Positions 37,848-50,661 of a stretch of DNA of 64,000 nt are shown here, in pieces. Each line of letters begins with the position of its first letter. The stretch's first letter is position 1. A program made the translations under genes and the position numbers. The DNA is from Rotaria macrura (Eukaryota; Rotifera; Eurotatoria; Philodinida; Philodinidae): NCBI GenBank assembly GCA_900239685.1, contig OENT01000118.1, positions 140,816-204,815 of the forward strand, written 5' to 3'. The notes beneath the pieces were generated by a model that searched no databases, had not been told where the DNA came from, and saw only the letters and a list, made by a program, of their open reading frames with translations.

Positions 37848-39754
37848 CAGTGTTTCTAATGAGAATTCGAAGTAAAGTGCAATCTCGGACTCTGTTTCAA
37901 GAGCCAAAGTGCAGCAAAGTGCAAATATATACATATATCTTGAAAAAAGAAATAATAGTTTATATTTCATATTCTCAGAGGTCGCAGCGGCTCATGTCTG
38001 AAAATCAGAAGTCTTATCTCATGGTCAAGGCTCTCGATTGTTTTTGGGAGTGGTAGGGGCTAAATTTTTTAGCAGACAGCCTGAAAAATGGGAGGGGTCT
38101 TGGCCTCCTCCCCCCTCCCATCGTGGACCTTGATCAAAGTACTACTATTCAGGATAAAAGTTGCACAAAAGTATGTCCATCAATGATTGCTCGTTGAAAT
38201 TACTAGATTATATTTCTTCGAATACATATTACGAGTAGTGTTCTCTCATTTTCGGTCGCTATTTCTACGTATGCATTTTCTTTTTCTCAGGCATATGGCA
38301 TTGAGGACGGGGTGCCCATTTCGATTGGATTCCCATTTGTTTCTAGTTGACATGGGATTTCTATTAAGGAAAGAGTCGTTAAAAGAAATAATCTTATTCT
38401 CTCATATTTTTTAATTCTATATGTATCTTTTCAACGCTAAAACCATTTCCCTGCGTCATATCTTCTTCCTTCATTCCTACTTTTTCTTTTTCTTGTTATC
38501 TCTGCTCTTCGCACATATAAAACAACCAAATTAAAAATAATCAAATAAAAGTGTTTACACGACAACTTAAGTAAATCGATTGAAATGTTGACGTAAGAGT
38601 TACAAGATTTAATCAAACTATACATGGTCCGGAACCGAATGATGTAAATATCAGCGAATTACAGTTCATAATCCTTAATAATGACATAGCTGCTTTCAAG
38701 AAATCAATTAATTCGAAATAATGAAAACTTATACTGATTGCAAGAAAAAGAGTGGAAAAATAAATAAAAATTCGAGTAATCTTTCTTTCTATAGAAAACA
38801 CTTAATAAATATGTCTATGGATTGTTTAGGAAACCTTAAGCATAACCGAATAAAACATCAAAATGACATATATGCGGTCCCAGGAAAGTAAATCTTAAAA
38901 AATCAGGATTTACAACCACAAGCAGGAAAATCAGGCCACCTTAAAAAGTCAGAAAAAAATCAGGAAAGTACTGTCGCTGCGAAGCCTCGAGTGTAGACTT
39001 TTGTGTACATGTATGCATAGTCATTATCTGCGATATAAATAAGAAAAGACTATATGCATGAATCAAATAACATAATAAGCAAGAAAATTGACTGTACAGA
39101 AGAAACAATCAATATAAATAAAAATATAAAACGAAGTGCAAAATTTTATAATAGAGTGCAGCACGTGCACTCAAATTTTTCGAGTAAAGTGCAAAATAGC
39201 GTGTAAATTAAAATCACAGAGTGAAGCAATAGCACCAGCGTTCCGAATGGAATTCGAAAAGAAAATCGTTTCGTGCACTTTGGTTTATTGAACAAAACGT
39301 ATCGGTACACTTTACTTTAGTAACCAAAGGGTACCACCACAGTGTATATATCGAAACTTACGGTGTAATCTAGAAAAACACGTGTTCATTTTTATATCTG
39401 CTAAACAAACTATTCGCTTCATGTTAAAAGAGGAAAGAAAAAAAATACGAAAAGTAGCACTAGTCGATAGTAAAAATGAAAAGCAAAGGTCATATCGTTC
39501 AAAGTCAGCTTTTCGCATCCACTGATATTAGAATTAATTCATATACAAATAGATTTTCGGATAGAGCGCAAAGTGTTAATTTTGTAGAGAACGTGTTCTG
39601 CGTACACTTTGTTTTTGTCAGCAGCGTGCAAAACAGCGTGTACTCGAGACTTAGCAAGGGTTCTGTACACTTTGATTACGCTGGGTACACCTGCTATTTG
39701 TATCGCTGAATAGCACTTTGATTTTGCTTGATGCACTCATCATTAGAAACACTG
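37848..39754. mobile_element. Non-autonomous hAT-type element, CAGTGTTTC family (1.9 kb)
   Basis: The termini are CAGTGTTTCTAATGA (37848) and its inverse ending at 39754. The flanking octamers GTTGAAAT and GTTAAAAT differ at one base, which fits an aged 8-base hAT duplication. Both subterminal zones (37870-37930 and 39130-39730) are packed with AAAGTGCA, GTGCAAA and GTACACTTTG motifs in both orientations. There is no transposase frame. It also contains a short GC-rich patch (38085-38125) and an end fragment of another hAT-like element (38878-38987), so the interior is composite. The second member of the family lies at 50662-51360. Confidence 0.8.
38878..38987. mobile_element. Solitary end of another hAT-like element
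   Basis: Read on the minus strand from 38987, the sequence begins AGGCTTCGCAGCGACAGTAC and is followed by repeated ATCAGGAAA-type motifs. The first bases resemble the right terminus of the element at 4299-5985 (CTGGCTTCGCAACAGTCCT). No matching opposite end was found nearby, so this is a truncated piece nested inside the larger element. Confidence 0.4.
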
Positions 39755-39762
39755 GTTAAAAT

Positions 39763-40154
39763 ATAGATAAATGATTGGCGATATTATTATTGGTAAAATA
39801 AGTAAAATCAAACTAGATGTCACTGATTGATTGTATAAAATTTGTATATTCATCTCAGGGAAAAAATGATGTGATTATTTTTATGTAAAGAAGAATTCTT
39901 TTTTGGTTTTTAGAATCAAGATTCTTCAACAGCGTTATAGACTTTGCCTTGTGAATCATGTATACGTAGAGAAAAAAGCCTGACAATCCCTGTAAGTAAA
40001 TTATATCATATATTGCGCACCTACTGAGCTATGTTCGTTGACTATGGTTAATCAGGCGTGACTATCTGACGGTTATCATTCACTTTCTTCCTTGAATTAC
40101 GCGTGCAAAAGTGCGCATCTTTTCTTTTTACTTTTTCTTATTCACCGACAAACC
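39763..40154. promoter_or_regulatory. Upstream region of the GRDP-like gene
   Basis: The stretch between the transposon and the GRDP-like ATG is about 390 bases long. Positions 40080-40150 are pyrimidine-rich, consistent with a short leader. No specific promoter element was recognised. Confidence 0.35.
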
Positions 40155-42770
40155 ATGGCTTCAATATCACCCGTAGCGAACGAATTCTACAACAATTCTT
40201 CAATGAGTAATCCATCTCAAATCGCTATTAGTGAAGATCTTAAACAAGCTGTTTTTAATCATCTGTCTTATTTAAAAGAATATTACGATCATCCTGAACT
40301 TCTTCAAAAACAATCGCGTGAATATGCCGTCTATCGGTATGAAACATTTTGGCTTCCATTTTTAGCTGAAAATGGTGATTTAGATATTATTCCACCACTT
40401 GACATACTCATTGTTTGGCATTCACATCTCTTGGCACCAACAGCATATGCAAGTGATTGCGAACGTTTGTATGGGCGTATTTTGCCACATCACGTTCGTA
40501 CGCGTTCACCACAACTACTTAAACTTAGTGAACAATTATGGGTAAAGAAATACAATCGAACAATGCCATTTCATTTAGATTATACGAACAGCGTTCAAGT
40601 TATTCCACCGTATACAAGTAAAATAAAATATGCGTTAAGTCAAGCTGTTGAGAGACAAGCAGAGTTTTACTATAACGTTGCACTCGGTCATTTCAAGGAT
40701 CCGGTTTTTCTCGATGAAGCCATTCAACGTTATAAAAAATTCATTTTTTTAAAACGACTAAATCCACACTTATTCGTAGTACCCATGTATGATATTGATA
40801 TCATTTGGCATACACATCAACTATTTCCTGAAGCTTATCGACGTGATATGATTGAAAATCTGCAGCATGTTCTTCATCATGATGATTCAGTGCAGGATCG
40901 TTCGCCTCAATCCAAATTAGTAACATCAGATAAAGAAACACGTCATAAATGGTTCGAGCTATACGGTGTTCGTTTACCAAAAAATGGCTGCATGTATCGA
41001 GGAAAAACATCAAAAGATATTTATCAGTATGTTACTGACTTCAATTTTTTACTTGAATGCCAACGATACTCATTATATGTACAATTAATTGAAAACAATA
41101 GTCATACAATGAGTGCTACAAAAAAAGATGTTGACAATAGAATAAGTACAGTCGTACCACTTCATGATTATTCATCAGGTGAACCATTACGAGAACAATT
41201 TTTTGCCCAATTCAATACATCTGAGCAAGAAATTTTTGCTCGAGGTGGATCAGGACACATGGAAGCACATTTTGAAGCTGATTTTAGTGATTTTCGTTTG
41301 AAGCTTACACTTAAAATAAATCGAAAAGCTGGCTATTGGCCAGTGAATTACTATAGTTCGCTCGCAGAATTCGATTTGCCAGCTGAAAAAGTTCTATCGA
41401 TTATTCAATTCGATCAATCTGTTCAAACAGCTAATAGTGCAACAGGCGCTGATGATCCAAGCGTGCTTTATCATTTATACGAGAACGTCGTTGAACGAGA
41501 CTCTCCTCTACGAGAGATTGTACCCAATGTGAAAAGGTAGGAAACATTGACAAAAGTGATATAAATAAACTGATATAACAAGTCGATAACCATCTGAGTA
41601 AGTCATCTTAGTGGTGCATGTATGGAGTCATCAAGCATATAGCTTGTGAATGAAATCGACATATATGATTTCAACTTTGATGAAGAGCTGAATAACATTT
41701 AAAATATCGGAAGCGTAGTTCAGTTTGGAACCAATTAGTCATAGATGATGCGCTATTTCTTGATTTGATTCTATATCAATCAAAGACCTCGATTGATTGA
41801 AGAAAAAAACAGAAACAAATGACTTTCAACAGAATCGAATAGGTCAAATTCAGAAGTACATGGAAACTAAAATCATGCTTCTTGTTTTTAATTATTTCAT
41901 AGATTGGTGGTTGGTATTCCAGCTGTTGATATAAATACGATAATAGTTCGATATGATTTATCAGAATACAATGATGTGATACTTGATCAAAATTATTTAG
42001 CAGAATTAGGCGCAACATTTTTAACTGATGTTGAAAATGCATCGGTTAAACAAGCATTACATAATATTCTTCCATTGCATCAAGAAGATCCTGTTTTACT
42101 CAATATTCGTCATACTAATCTTAATGAAATCGACATATTTACAGCAACATTTAATAATGCTATATTTGCATCGTGTCATACACTCAACTGGTCTCAATTA
42201 CCATTGCCTAATCAAGTATCTGAAAATCATGATAAATCTGTAATAACATTAGATCCAGGAAACGAAGAAGCACTTATCATAAAGGATCATACAGGTGATT
42301 GGGGTATCGTGAAATTTAGTAAAGATCTTTTTACAGCGTCATTAGATGAAAATGCAACGGATAAAAACTATCAATTCAGCTTGTATCGTTTTATGCCTGA
42401 TGGTCATGTTGAAGAAGAAATCGTTTATGTCGATTGGGAAGATGATAAATGGCTTATTGGTTCAAATAGCTTTGGCATTGAAATGAACACATGGTCAATA
42501 TCAGTTAAACGAGCAGAATTAAAAAATTCAATACAATACATTTGTTTAGGCGCAGCATTAATATCCCGTTTTGATGTATTATTTACAGAAATATTCGGCA
42601 AAGTTAATGATGAAGAAGCAAATTTAGCAACAGCAAACGAAAATCATAGTGATAATGATTTATTAACGAATGATGTTAGAAAGTTAAATCTGAATGCAAC
42701 AAATGGTATTAACGATACTAAAAATACGTTAAATTATAAACAACCACAAGTAGCGATGAAAAATGTCTAA
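40155..42770 (+). CDS. Glycine-rich-domain-containing (GRDP/DUF1399) family protein
   Basis: Two exons (40155-41536 and 41903-42770, 366-base intron) encode 749 residues. The ATG in AAACCATGG is preferred over an upstream in-frame TTG. The N-terminal half has the paired motif of the GRDP (DUF1399) family twice: DILIVWHSHLLAPTAYASDC near residue 85 and YDIDIIWHTHQLFPEAYRRD near residue 215, each preceded by a helix carrying aromatic residues (YRYETFWLPFL, RYKKFIFLKRL). The family is best known in plants and fungi, where members take part in development and stress responses; its biochemical role is unclear. The C-terminal half (from LVVGIPAVDINTIIV) is beta-rich, with an acidic, Asn-rich tail, and was not recognised. 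The splice restores KRLVVGI. Presence in a rotifer may reflect transfer or ancient inheritance with losses; the sequence alone does not decide. Confidence 0.85.
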
Positions 42771-44692
42771 GCCTGACAGCAGAAAAATGAAGCACGAAAA
42801 TAATTAACATATTTGATTAAAAAAAAGACCATACTGACGATCTGTGTTTGCTAACTCACAATAAAAATACTAACACCTTCCAATAATAAAAATCAACAAT
42901 AAGTATTCCCACGAATTATCTATTCGATGTGCTTCTCTGAAAAATAACAATCGATAGAAATTGATAATCGTGCATAGTTTTCATATGGTGTAGTGTGCAC
43001 ATGAGAAAGATTATTCGATGCTATTCGACACTGATGCAATATTTGTTTTTATAAGGACTTGTAGAAATGAACGATAAACGGGCACTCAATTACTTGACTT
43101 GATCTTATTGTATTGATCTAAAATCAATACCTTTTTCTTTGTTACACAGAAGCAGTCTAAGTCTGAATTCGGAAGTTACCCATGAGAATCTTCAAATTTA
43201 TATTGTATTTTGGAAATCGAAATTGATTTCGTTCATCATATAAATAATGAATTATTACGAGATCAATAGAAAAAATATAGGAAAAATAATTGAATACCTT
43301 CAGACAAGAAAATGTTTTTGCAATACTCACCTTAAAAGAGTGTTGACGTATGCATAGCGTTATTCATGACAACTCTGGAACATGAAAGACCTTTCCACGT
43401 CACGTAAATCAATCAAAAGAAAAAAAACTGAGATCTGAACTGTCAAACTCAATAAAGACCTGCAATCTTGAACTTTATTATCTTCATTATAATTTTAGGA
43501 TTGATTGATAACCATGTTTCACAGCAGTACTTTAGTTGTGACGTCAAAATTTTGAGTACTGTGTTTGACAAGATAGGGATAGATGTGATTCAAGCAAAGT
43601 TTGATGAACTTGCATAAAACGAAAAAAACTAATGATGACTTCTAATACTCTACTAGAAAATCCTATCCAGTTTTACTGGCTCAAATTGATAACGATCTGG
43701 TAGAAACTCTACTGGCTACAAGACTAATCTGATGTATTTCACGAATTTGTCTATGTGATCAATAATGCATGATGGTTAGATTCTCGATTGACGCTATGAT
43801 TGTTCTCATCACATGAATTGCTTGGATGCCATGGAAAATTTTGAAAATTATAGAATAGTAGATTATTCTGTCTGATACACAAACTGACTGTTGTATACCT
43901 AAAACTAAGATAAATTTACTTTTTCTATTGAAGATACAATAAAAATTAATCGATAGAGAAATTTTTATTTTGTTTTGTAAGAAATTGAAAGCGGCACGTA
44001 ATCACCTGGCCGGATAGATGTTACGACGTATGTGTTTCTATTGTTATTTGTTGGTTGTTTGATACTTGTTACTTATGTTTTGAAGAAAACTTCTTCAACT
44101 ACAAAACGAAACGATGTACTTGAGTATCTAAATGAACTATGCTTAGAACATTAGAAGTGCGCTGACTAGAACCCTAAGAAGAGAGACAAAGACGATAACT
44201 AAAGGTGTGCTGACCAACATTGATTTCTATGCTTCTCTACATAGATAAAACAAGATGAGTTTTTCTAATAATGAACAGGCTGCGCATATGCTTTATGCAT
44301 ACATAATGTCTCTCCAAAGATGCAGTCGACGCATGCACCTCTTTTATGATTAATCACTACAGAATGGAAAGCTACTAAATCAATAACAAGAGAATAATTG
44401 TTAGGAGTGGAAGATTGATGCATTTTTCTGTTTTCGTGATCATGCTATACTTGCGCAAACATTACCAAAGTCAGGTACTCACGGATATCAGTGAATATAT
44501 TAATGTTTACCAAGGAACATATAGCATGCTATTTTTATACTTAAAGCAATAAAACATTATGCACGTTTGTTCCTTTACGTAAAGTAGGCCTGACTTCCGT
44601 CTTCTTTAGTGAAAAGTATATAGATAGAGAGGCAGAGGAAGGAAAAGAGAAAAAACTGAAAAAACTTCATTACTTGTTTCTGAAAGTAACTC
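42771..44692. other. Intergenic region upstream of the receptor gene
   Basis: AATAAA-like signals near 42860 and 42884 probably end the GRDP-like transcript. The remaining 1.8 kb contains no accepted ORF. A lone ATATAGGA motif near 43275 recalls the subterminal motif of the 4299-5985 element, but no termini were seen. Confidence 0.4.
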
Positions 44693-47600
44693 ATGATGAG
44701 GGTTTTACGCTTTTTGATTATACTGAGTTCTTGTGTCATTGTCGAAGTACGCTTTTCAATCTATCGATCAGATCAGCACACACTCGAACACGCGACAACG
44801 TTCGATTGTTTGTACGCGCACCTGATCGATGAGCCAAAAGACAATTGGGAACGATATATTCGCAACATTCAATTGACTCCTTACTGTCGACAACTTGACC
44901 TTGACGATGACCGACGAACAGCTTCTTTGCTGAATGAACATGTGGTACGAAGAATAAGTTTTCAAGAACTACATGAAAAAGGTATTACTGCTGAACAATT
45001 ACTTGGTTGGTTCGCACCGATTGATATTGTGGAGCGTTATGAAAGAGATCGTGGTAAGGTCGACGGAGTGTATTTTAATTGTTCTACACCTTGGTTTGGT
45101 CGTTTCTGTGAATATCAGTTTGATGAACTCGTTGTGATCTCCTTTAGCCAAATAGTTCGATCAAGATTTGCCAATCGTTCGGTTGATGTCAATAATATCA
45201 CTTCAGGCACATGCTATTCCTTATTGCAGAATTGTAAAGGTGATATATGGCCACTGTGTCTAGATTGGCGTGAAGTCTGCGATCAAAAACTTGATTGTCT
45301 AAACGGTGAAGATGAATCTCAGTGTCAACTTTTGGAATCAACGCAATGCAACCCAGACGAATACCGTTGTCACTATGGTGGTCAGTGTATTCCCATAGAA
45401 TTTCTACGCGACAGTCAATACAGTATTGATTGTCTTGATGGCAGTGATGAAACAGAATTTTACGGAGTACGTGAAGGATTGTTTAATTCAAATTGTATCA
45501 ATATTCCGACTTTTCAATGTGAAGAACGTACTGCTCGTTATGCTCATTCGTTCCAATGTGGAGATGGGCAATATTATTTACGCAACATTCTACCAACACA
45601 GCGTAGCCTCTGTGTGAACCGACGGGATGAAGAAATGAGTAGAATTCTTTTAAAATCTTTCGATTACATTACAGATAGTCAATGTCGACGAGCATTCTTC
45701 TGTTCTCTGCATGCCAATCGTAGTTTCGGTAAGACAATTATTAAAAAAAAGAGTAGAAGAAGTTTAGCAACCAGAAGTACTAGTAGACGTACTAACACAA
45801 ATGTATTCTACTTTGGGCTATACAAAGATTGTTTTTTATTATTTAGGTTTCGATCATCCGTTTATCAATATTCTGAATCTCGACCTCATTTTCGAAGGCT
45901 CATGCGAACCGTTATCTACTTACTGTCACACTGAATGGATTATTATGCCTCATCTACCAATCATGTTTGGCTTTTTCCAATTCATCTACTTTACAAATCG
46001 ATCAGTAATCGAATTCCAAAAAAACATCGCTCCTGATTTGATCTGCTTCAAGGCCGAACAATGTCCAGTATTGCACACTTGCATCGTTCAACTTCGACTT
46101 GATCATGGTATTGTCTGTTGTCGTACTAATGAAATTCTCGAGCAGATTGTCATTTCTGACTTCAATGAAATGATTCCGATCTTCGTTGAACTTAATCAAC
46201 GATGCACAACACTCGGAACAAATAGCTCATGTACGAATGCATCGCTATTTCATTGTGAACAATCGTCAAAATGTATTTCAATCCATCGATTATCGGATGG
46301 TTTTCTCGATTGTTATTTCGGTGAAGACGAAAGTTATTCTTCGTGTCATCTCAATGAAAGTAAACGTTTCGTCTGTAGATCGAATTCAACGATATGTTTA
46401 TTACCTGTTGCGCTCGGAAATCAAAACAGAGAATGTCCTGGTAGAGAAGATGAACGACCATTTAGTGGATTAAAGTTGGTCAGAAATAGTCCTTATGCCT
46501 ATTTTTGTGATAATTCATATGATGACATACTCTTTGGTCGAGAAGAAACCGATGAGACTCATTGTGAATGGTGGCCATGCAATAATGTCTATTCACATTG
46601 TAATAAACATTGGGATTGTCCGAATGGTATAGATGAACTTGGTTGCTCGTACAGTCGATGCGCATCGAATGAACATGAATGCAGAGATCAGTTCAACCCA
46701 GAAAAGCGGTATTGCCTACCTGTAGAAAATTTCTTCGAACTATATCTCGATCCATGTGTCAGTATAGGACTTCCTCGAAAAATATTTTTCGATAACAAAA
46801 CTATGAACCTCGATGATTTTGTCTCATGGAGCAAGACGAAATGTATTACTGTTGATATACTGTGTCGTCGTCAATCTTCATCGCCGTCAATCAATAGCGA
46901 AGCTTGTCTGATACAGACTGATATTCGCCATGAAACTTCTCATAAAGTCTCATTGAACAAGAACCGAACAAAACAGTGTTACGTTACTGGAGACTACAAT
47001 CATGAGAGACCCGGACCTTTCTTAAATTCAGCCCGATTCGGATATCTCCCTCCAGTCTTAAGCAATGTGCATAAAAACACCTTTATGCAGAAAAAGCAAG
47101 ATGAATCTTTCGAATCAACTGTGAACACTATCGATCATTGGTTTTGTAATAGAGGTATTCTTGTGCGATCTGGGATGAATCGTAGTCAAGTATGCTTTTG
47201 TCCACCAAGCTATTATGGTAATCAATGTCAGTGGCAAAACCAACGTGTCAGTGTTACTCTTCAAGTGATATCACGTCGTTTCACTTCGAATCCGATGGTT
47301 TTTCAAGTGATTATCATGCTAGTAGATCAATTTGGGAGGATTGCACCCAATCATGATCAAATCACCTACGTACCAATGCAAGACTGTAGCACAAAATTTA
47401 ATAACTATTTGTTGTATCCTGATCGACCAAAGAATAGTTCCCTGATCTATTCGATTCGTATTGATGTATTCGAACGAATCACAAAAACCTATTGGGCTAG
47501 TTGGTTCTATCCTATTCGATTTCCATTCCTACCAGTCTATCGACTCGTGACACGATTATTTATATCTGATGAAAGACATGCCAGCTGGTGTCCACTGACT

Positions 47601-49508
47601 TGTGGGTCACACGGCCATTGCATTCGATACGTCAATGAATTGTCTCAGTACTTTTGCCAGTGTGAACCAGGCTATTCCGGCACGACATGTAATCAAACTC
47701 ATGTGTGTCATTGTTCGAATGATTCAATATGTTTGTCTCCAACAATCTGTATGTGTCCATTGGATAAATTCGGCTCGCATTGTCATATTAAACGATCCAT
47801 CTGTCAAGTAAACAACAATCCTTGCCAACACGGTGGATTTTGCATACCACTTGATAATCGTATAGGTTTACAAAGTTTCACTTGCCTCTGCACGATTGGC
47901 TATTCTGGACCACGTTGTGAATTTACCAATACGAGGGTTCAGATCAACTTGAAGAAAATAATCGATAAGGAGGACTTAGGGGTGTTCATTCATATCATCA
48001 CAGCACATCGCACAATGAAGCATGAACAAGTTACAACTTTTAAAAAGATACCCTTTGGTCAGCAGGCTATAACATTTCACATTTCGCAACCATTTCACCT
48101 TCTCTTCGCAGAAGTACTTAACAAACAGTACTATTTAGCGATAGCTCGGGAAAAATTCATCGCTTCAGAAAGCGTTCATACCGAACTAGGTCTGCAACAC
48201 CGTTGCTCAACAATTATGGAGCTTGTTAATTCGACTGTTAAGAATTATGAATCTCTGCATCGTATCAAATACTATCCACTTTTGTGTCGAGAAAATTCAA
48301 AGTTAATGTGTTTCTACGATGAAAACTTGATGTGTGTTTGCGATATCGATCGTTTTGCAAATTGTTTCGATTTCTACCAGAATCGTTCGTATGATTGTCA
48401 AGGACTGAACAATTGTCAAAATGGTGGCCTATGTTTTCAAGACAACGAAACTTGCCCGACTCTGTTCATCTGTTTATGTTCAGAATGTTTTTACGGCACG
48501 AAATGTCAATTTTCCACAAGAGCTTTTACCGTTACTCTTGATCCCATGCTTGGCTATCATATCAAACCAAACGTATCATTCTATAGCCAGCCATACATAG
48601 TAAAAATAAGTGCGGCTATTGTCATATTGATTACAATAATCGGAGTGATCAATGGATTGCTATCGATCTGGGCATTTCGCAGATGTTATTCGAGAGACAT
48701 TGGTTGTCGCTACTATGTTATTATGTCATCGATATTTTCTATGTTCAGTATTGTAATGCTGGCTATGAAATTTTTGCATTTAGTTCTTTCACAAATGAAA
48801 TGGATTGGCGATCGATCATCGTTAATGTGGCATTGCCGCATTATCGATGTACTGCTCAAGATTTTCATGACATCTGTTGAATGGTTAAATATTTGTGTCG
48901 CTGTCGATCGAATGCGGATCCTACGCTTTGGCCTCATCATGGATCAACGCAAGAGTAAGCGTACCGCGAAATGGATCATCTCGTTTGTACTTCTGTTCAC
49001 TACGCTCTCACATCTTCATGATCCGTTACATCGACAATTGATTGATGATTTTGACGGAGACGAGAAGCGTATCTGGTGTTTCGCAAATTTCTCTCCGAAA
49101 ATCCGCATATTCGATGCGTTCATAACGCTCTTTCATGTTCTGGTACCATTCTCAATCAATTTCATATCGGCTATTTTCATTCTTATCTGGCTGGCTCGTG
49201 CCTATTCAAAAACTCGACCGGAAAACTCGTTTCATCAACATCTTCGACGACAATTTCAACAGCACAGCCACCATGTCTATACACCAATTCTATTCGTTGT
49301 TCTAGCTTTACCACGTCTTATGATCATGTTTATAGCTGGCTGCATGAAATCTCAGCAAGATCGATGGGTCTTTCTACTCGGCTATTTCATAGGTTTTCTT
49401 CCGTCGACACTAACATTCTTCATCTTTATGATATCGCCGGGATCTTATCAACGGCGATTCCAAGCCTTTGTTCGAGACTTCTTCATACGAATTAGACTGT
49501 TATGCTGA
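44693..49508 (+). CDS. LDLa/EGF seven-transmembrane receptor
   Basis: Two exons (44693-45728 and 45847-49508) encode 1565 residues. A signal peptide (about 1-20) is followed by several LDL-receptor class A modules, for example CDQKLDCLNGEDESQC and CIPIEFLRDSQYSIDCLDGSDE, with more after the splice (CISIHRLSDGFLDCYFGEDE, CNKHWDCPNGIDELGC). Then come EGF modules (CGSHGHCIRY to CQCEPGYSGTTC; CQHGGFCIP to CTIGYSGPRC; CQNGGLCF to FYGTKC). From about residue 1260 there are seven hydrophobic segments of rhodopsin-like form, with AVDRM after the third segment in place of DRY and a basic tail. The ectodomain would sit outside the cell and the 7TM part would signal through G proteins; the ligand is unknown. 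The combination differs from LGR-type receptors in that no leucine-rich repeats are visible. The splice junction GF|DHPF keeps the frame. Confidence 0.88.
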
Positions 49509-50661
49509 CCTCGTTGATGTAGTTGTTCGTCTCAAGTAGTTGAGAATTCATTTATTCATCATGTCGTATTGCTTTCGTGATGTCAGAAATAATAAATATG
49601 TCCTACAATGAAGCTATCAATAGGGAAGCACGAGTTTCGTTCTTCAAACTGAAGCAGCTGATTTTAGGCAATACTTGAAAACTTTATCTTTATTTCTACT
49701 TGAAAATTTTCATCAAGTATCATTAGTGCACCGTGATAGTGAAATGAAAATAAAACAAGAGAACGCAATGCATTCAGTTTTTCATCATTCCTATTTATAT
49801 GTTAATTAAAAGTTTCACGATCGCATTCCAACATGCCAAAAGTCGTGTCAAATTAATATTCTAGTGCTCTAAAACCATGTAAAAAATACTGCTCCTCAGC
49901 CATGCAAAACGTCATTTTATTCGTAAAAACTATAAAATCGAATTTCCACCGATGAAGATAGAATAAACTAATGTAAGACTTACACTATCAACAGATCAAG
50001 CATGGCTTCATTCAAAAGTTTCGACTTCTAATGGTTATCAAGAGCAGATGGTGTAATGTTTATTGTTATTGAGAAAAGGCTTTTGTCGGTATTGCTCTAC
50101 GTTAACAGCAACAATAATGATACGATAGAGATATTTGAATATCTAAGATCAGCTCTAGCAGAACTGATCAGGTATACCTCACGGATTTAATAATTAGTCA
50201 ATGAGACAACCGTTCATTTTAAAATTCTGAAACAAAAACAATCTCCTTAGGTGTAAAGAATTAGTCATAAGCAAAAAGCTAGTTAGCAGAGCCCCGTTGG
50301 GGCTAAAATGTGGAACTCACATATATATAGCTTCATATGCGAATAGAAAACAAAGAAAATGTAATACGACGAATTTTTTCGCATCGTCTTTCTGTGATAG
50401 GCGCCCTACTTATCATTTTCATTGCTGCTATTCACTCGTTAGTTTCCATTTTTCGTTGTTCATTTTTCTCAATTTAACATTTTTTATAAAAAAACTGGAA
50501 GAAGTGGGCAAATAATGTTGTGATATATGACGATAATTGAATACTGGTTGTTATGTATGTAATGGATTTATACACTGGTTTCTATGGTCTGTAAGGGGGG
50601 GGGGGAGCGTAGTACCCCTCTGAGAGGGGAGCATGGGTACCCACTATGGGGGGGGGGGGGN
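49509..50661. other. Intergenic region with poly-G tracts and an undetermined base
   Basis: AATAAT/AATAAA-like signals near 49590 probably end the receptor transcript. No gene is supported afterwards. Positions 50594-50604 are a G11 run and 50648-50660 a G13 run directly followed by an N at 50661; between them lies a C4/G4 hairpin (CCCCTC TGA GAGGGG). The run-plus-N suggests an assembly weak point abutting the transposon terminus at 50662. Confidence 0.5.

Noticed and set aside
45801-45846. ATG-like start for a separate 1235-residue receptor gene
   Set aside because: The first 15 codons are the intron tail; the GT-AG intron 45729-45846 joins the upstream LDLa exon in frame.
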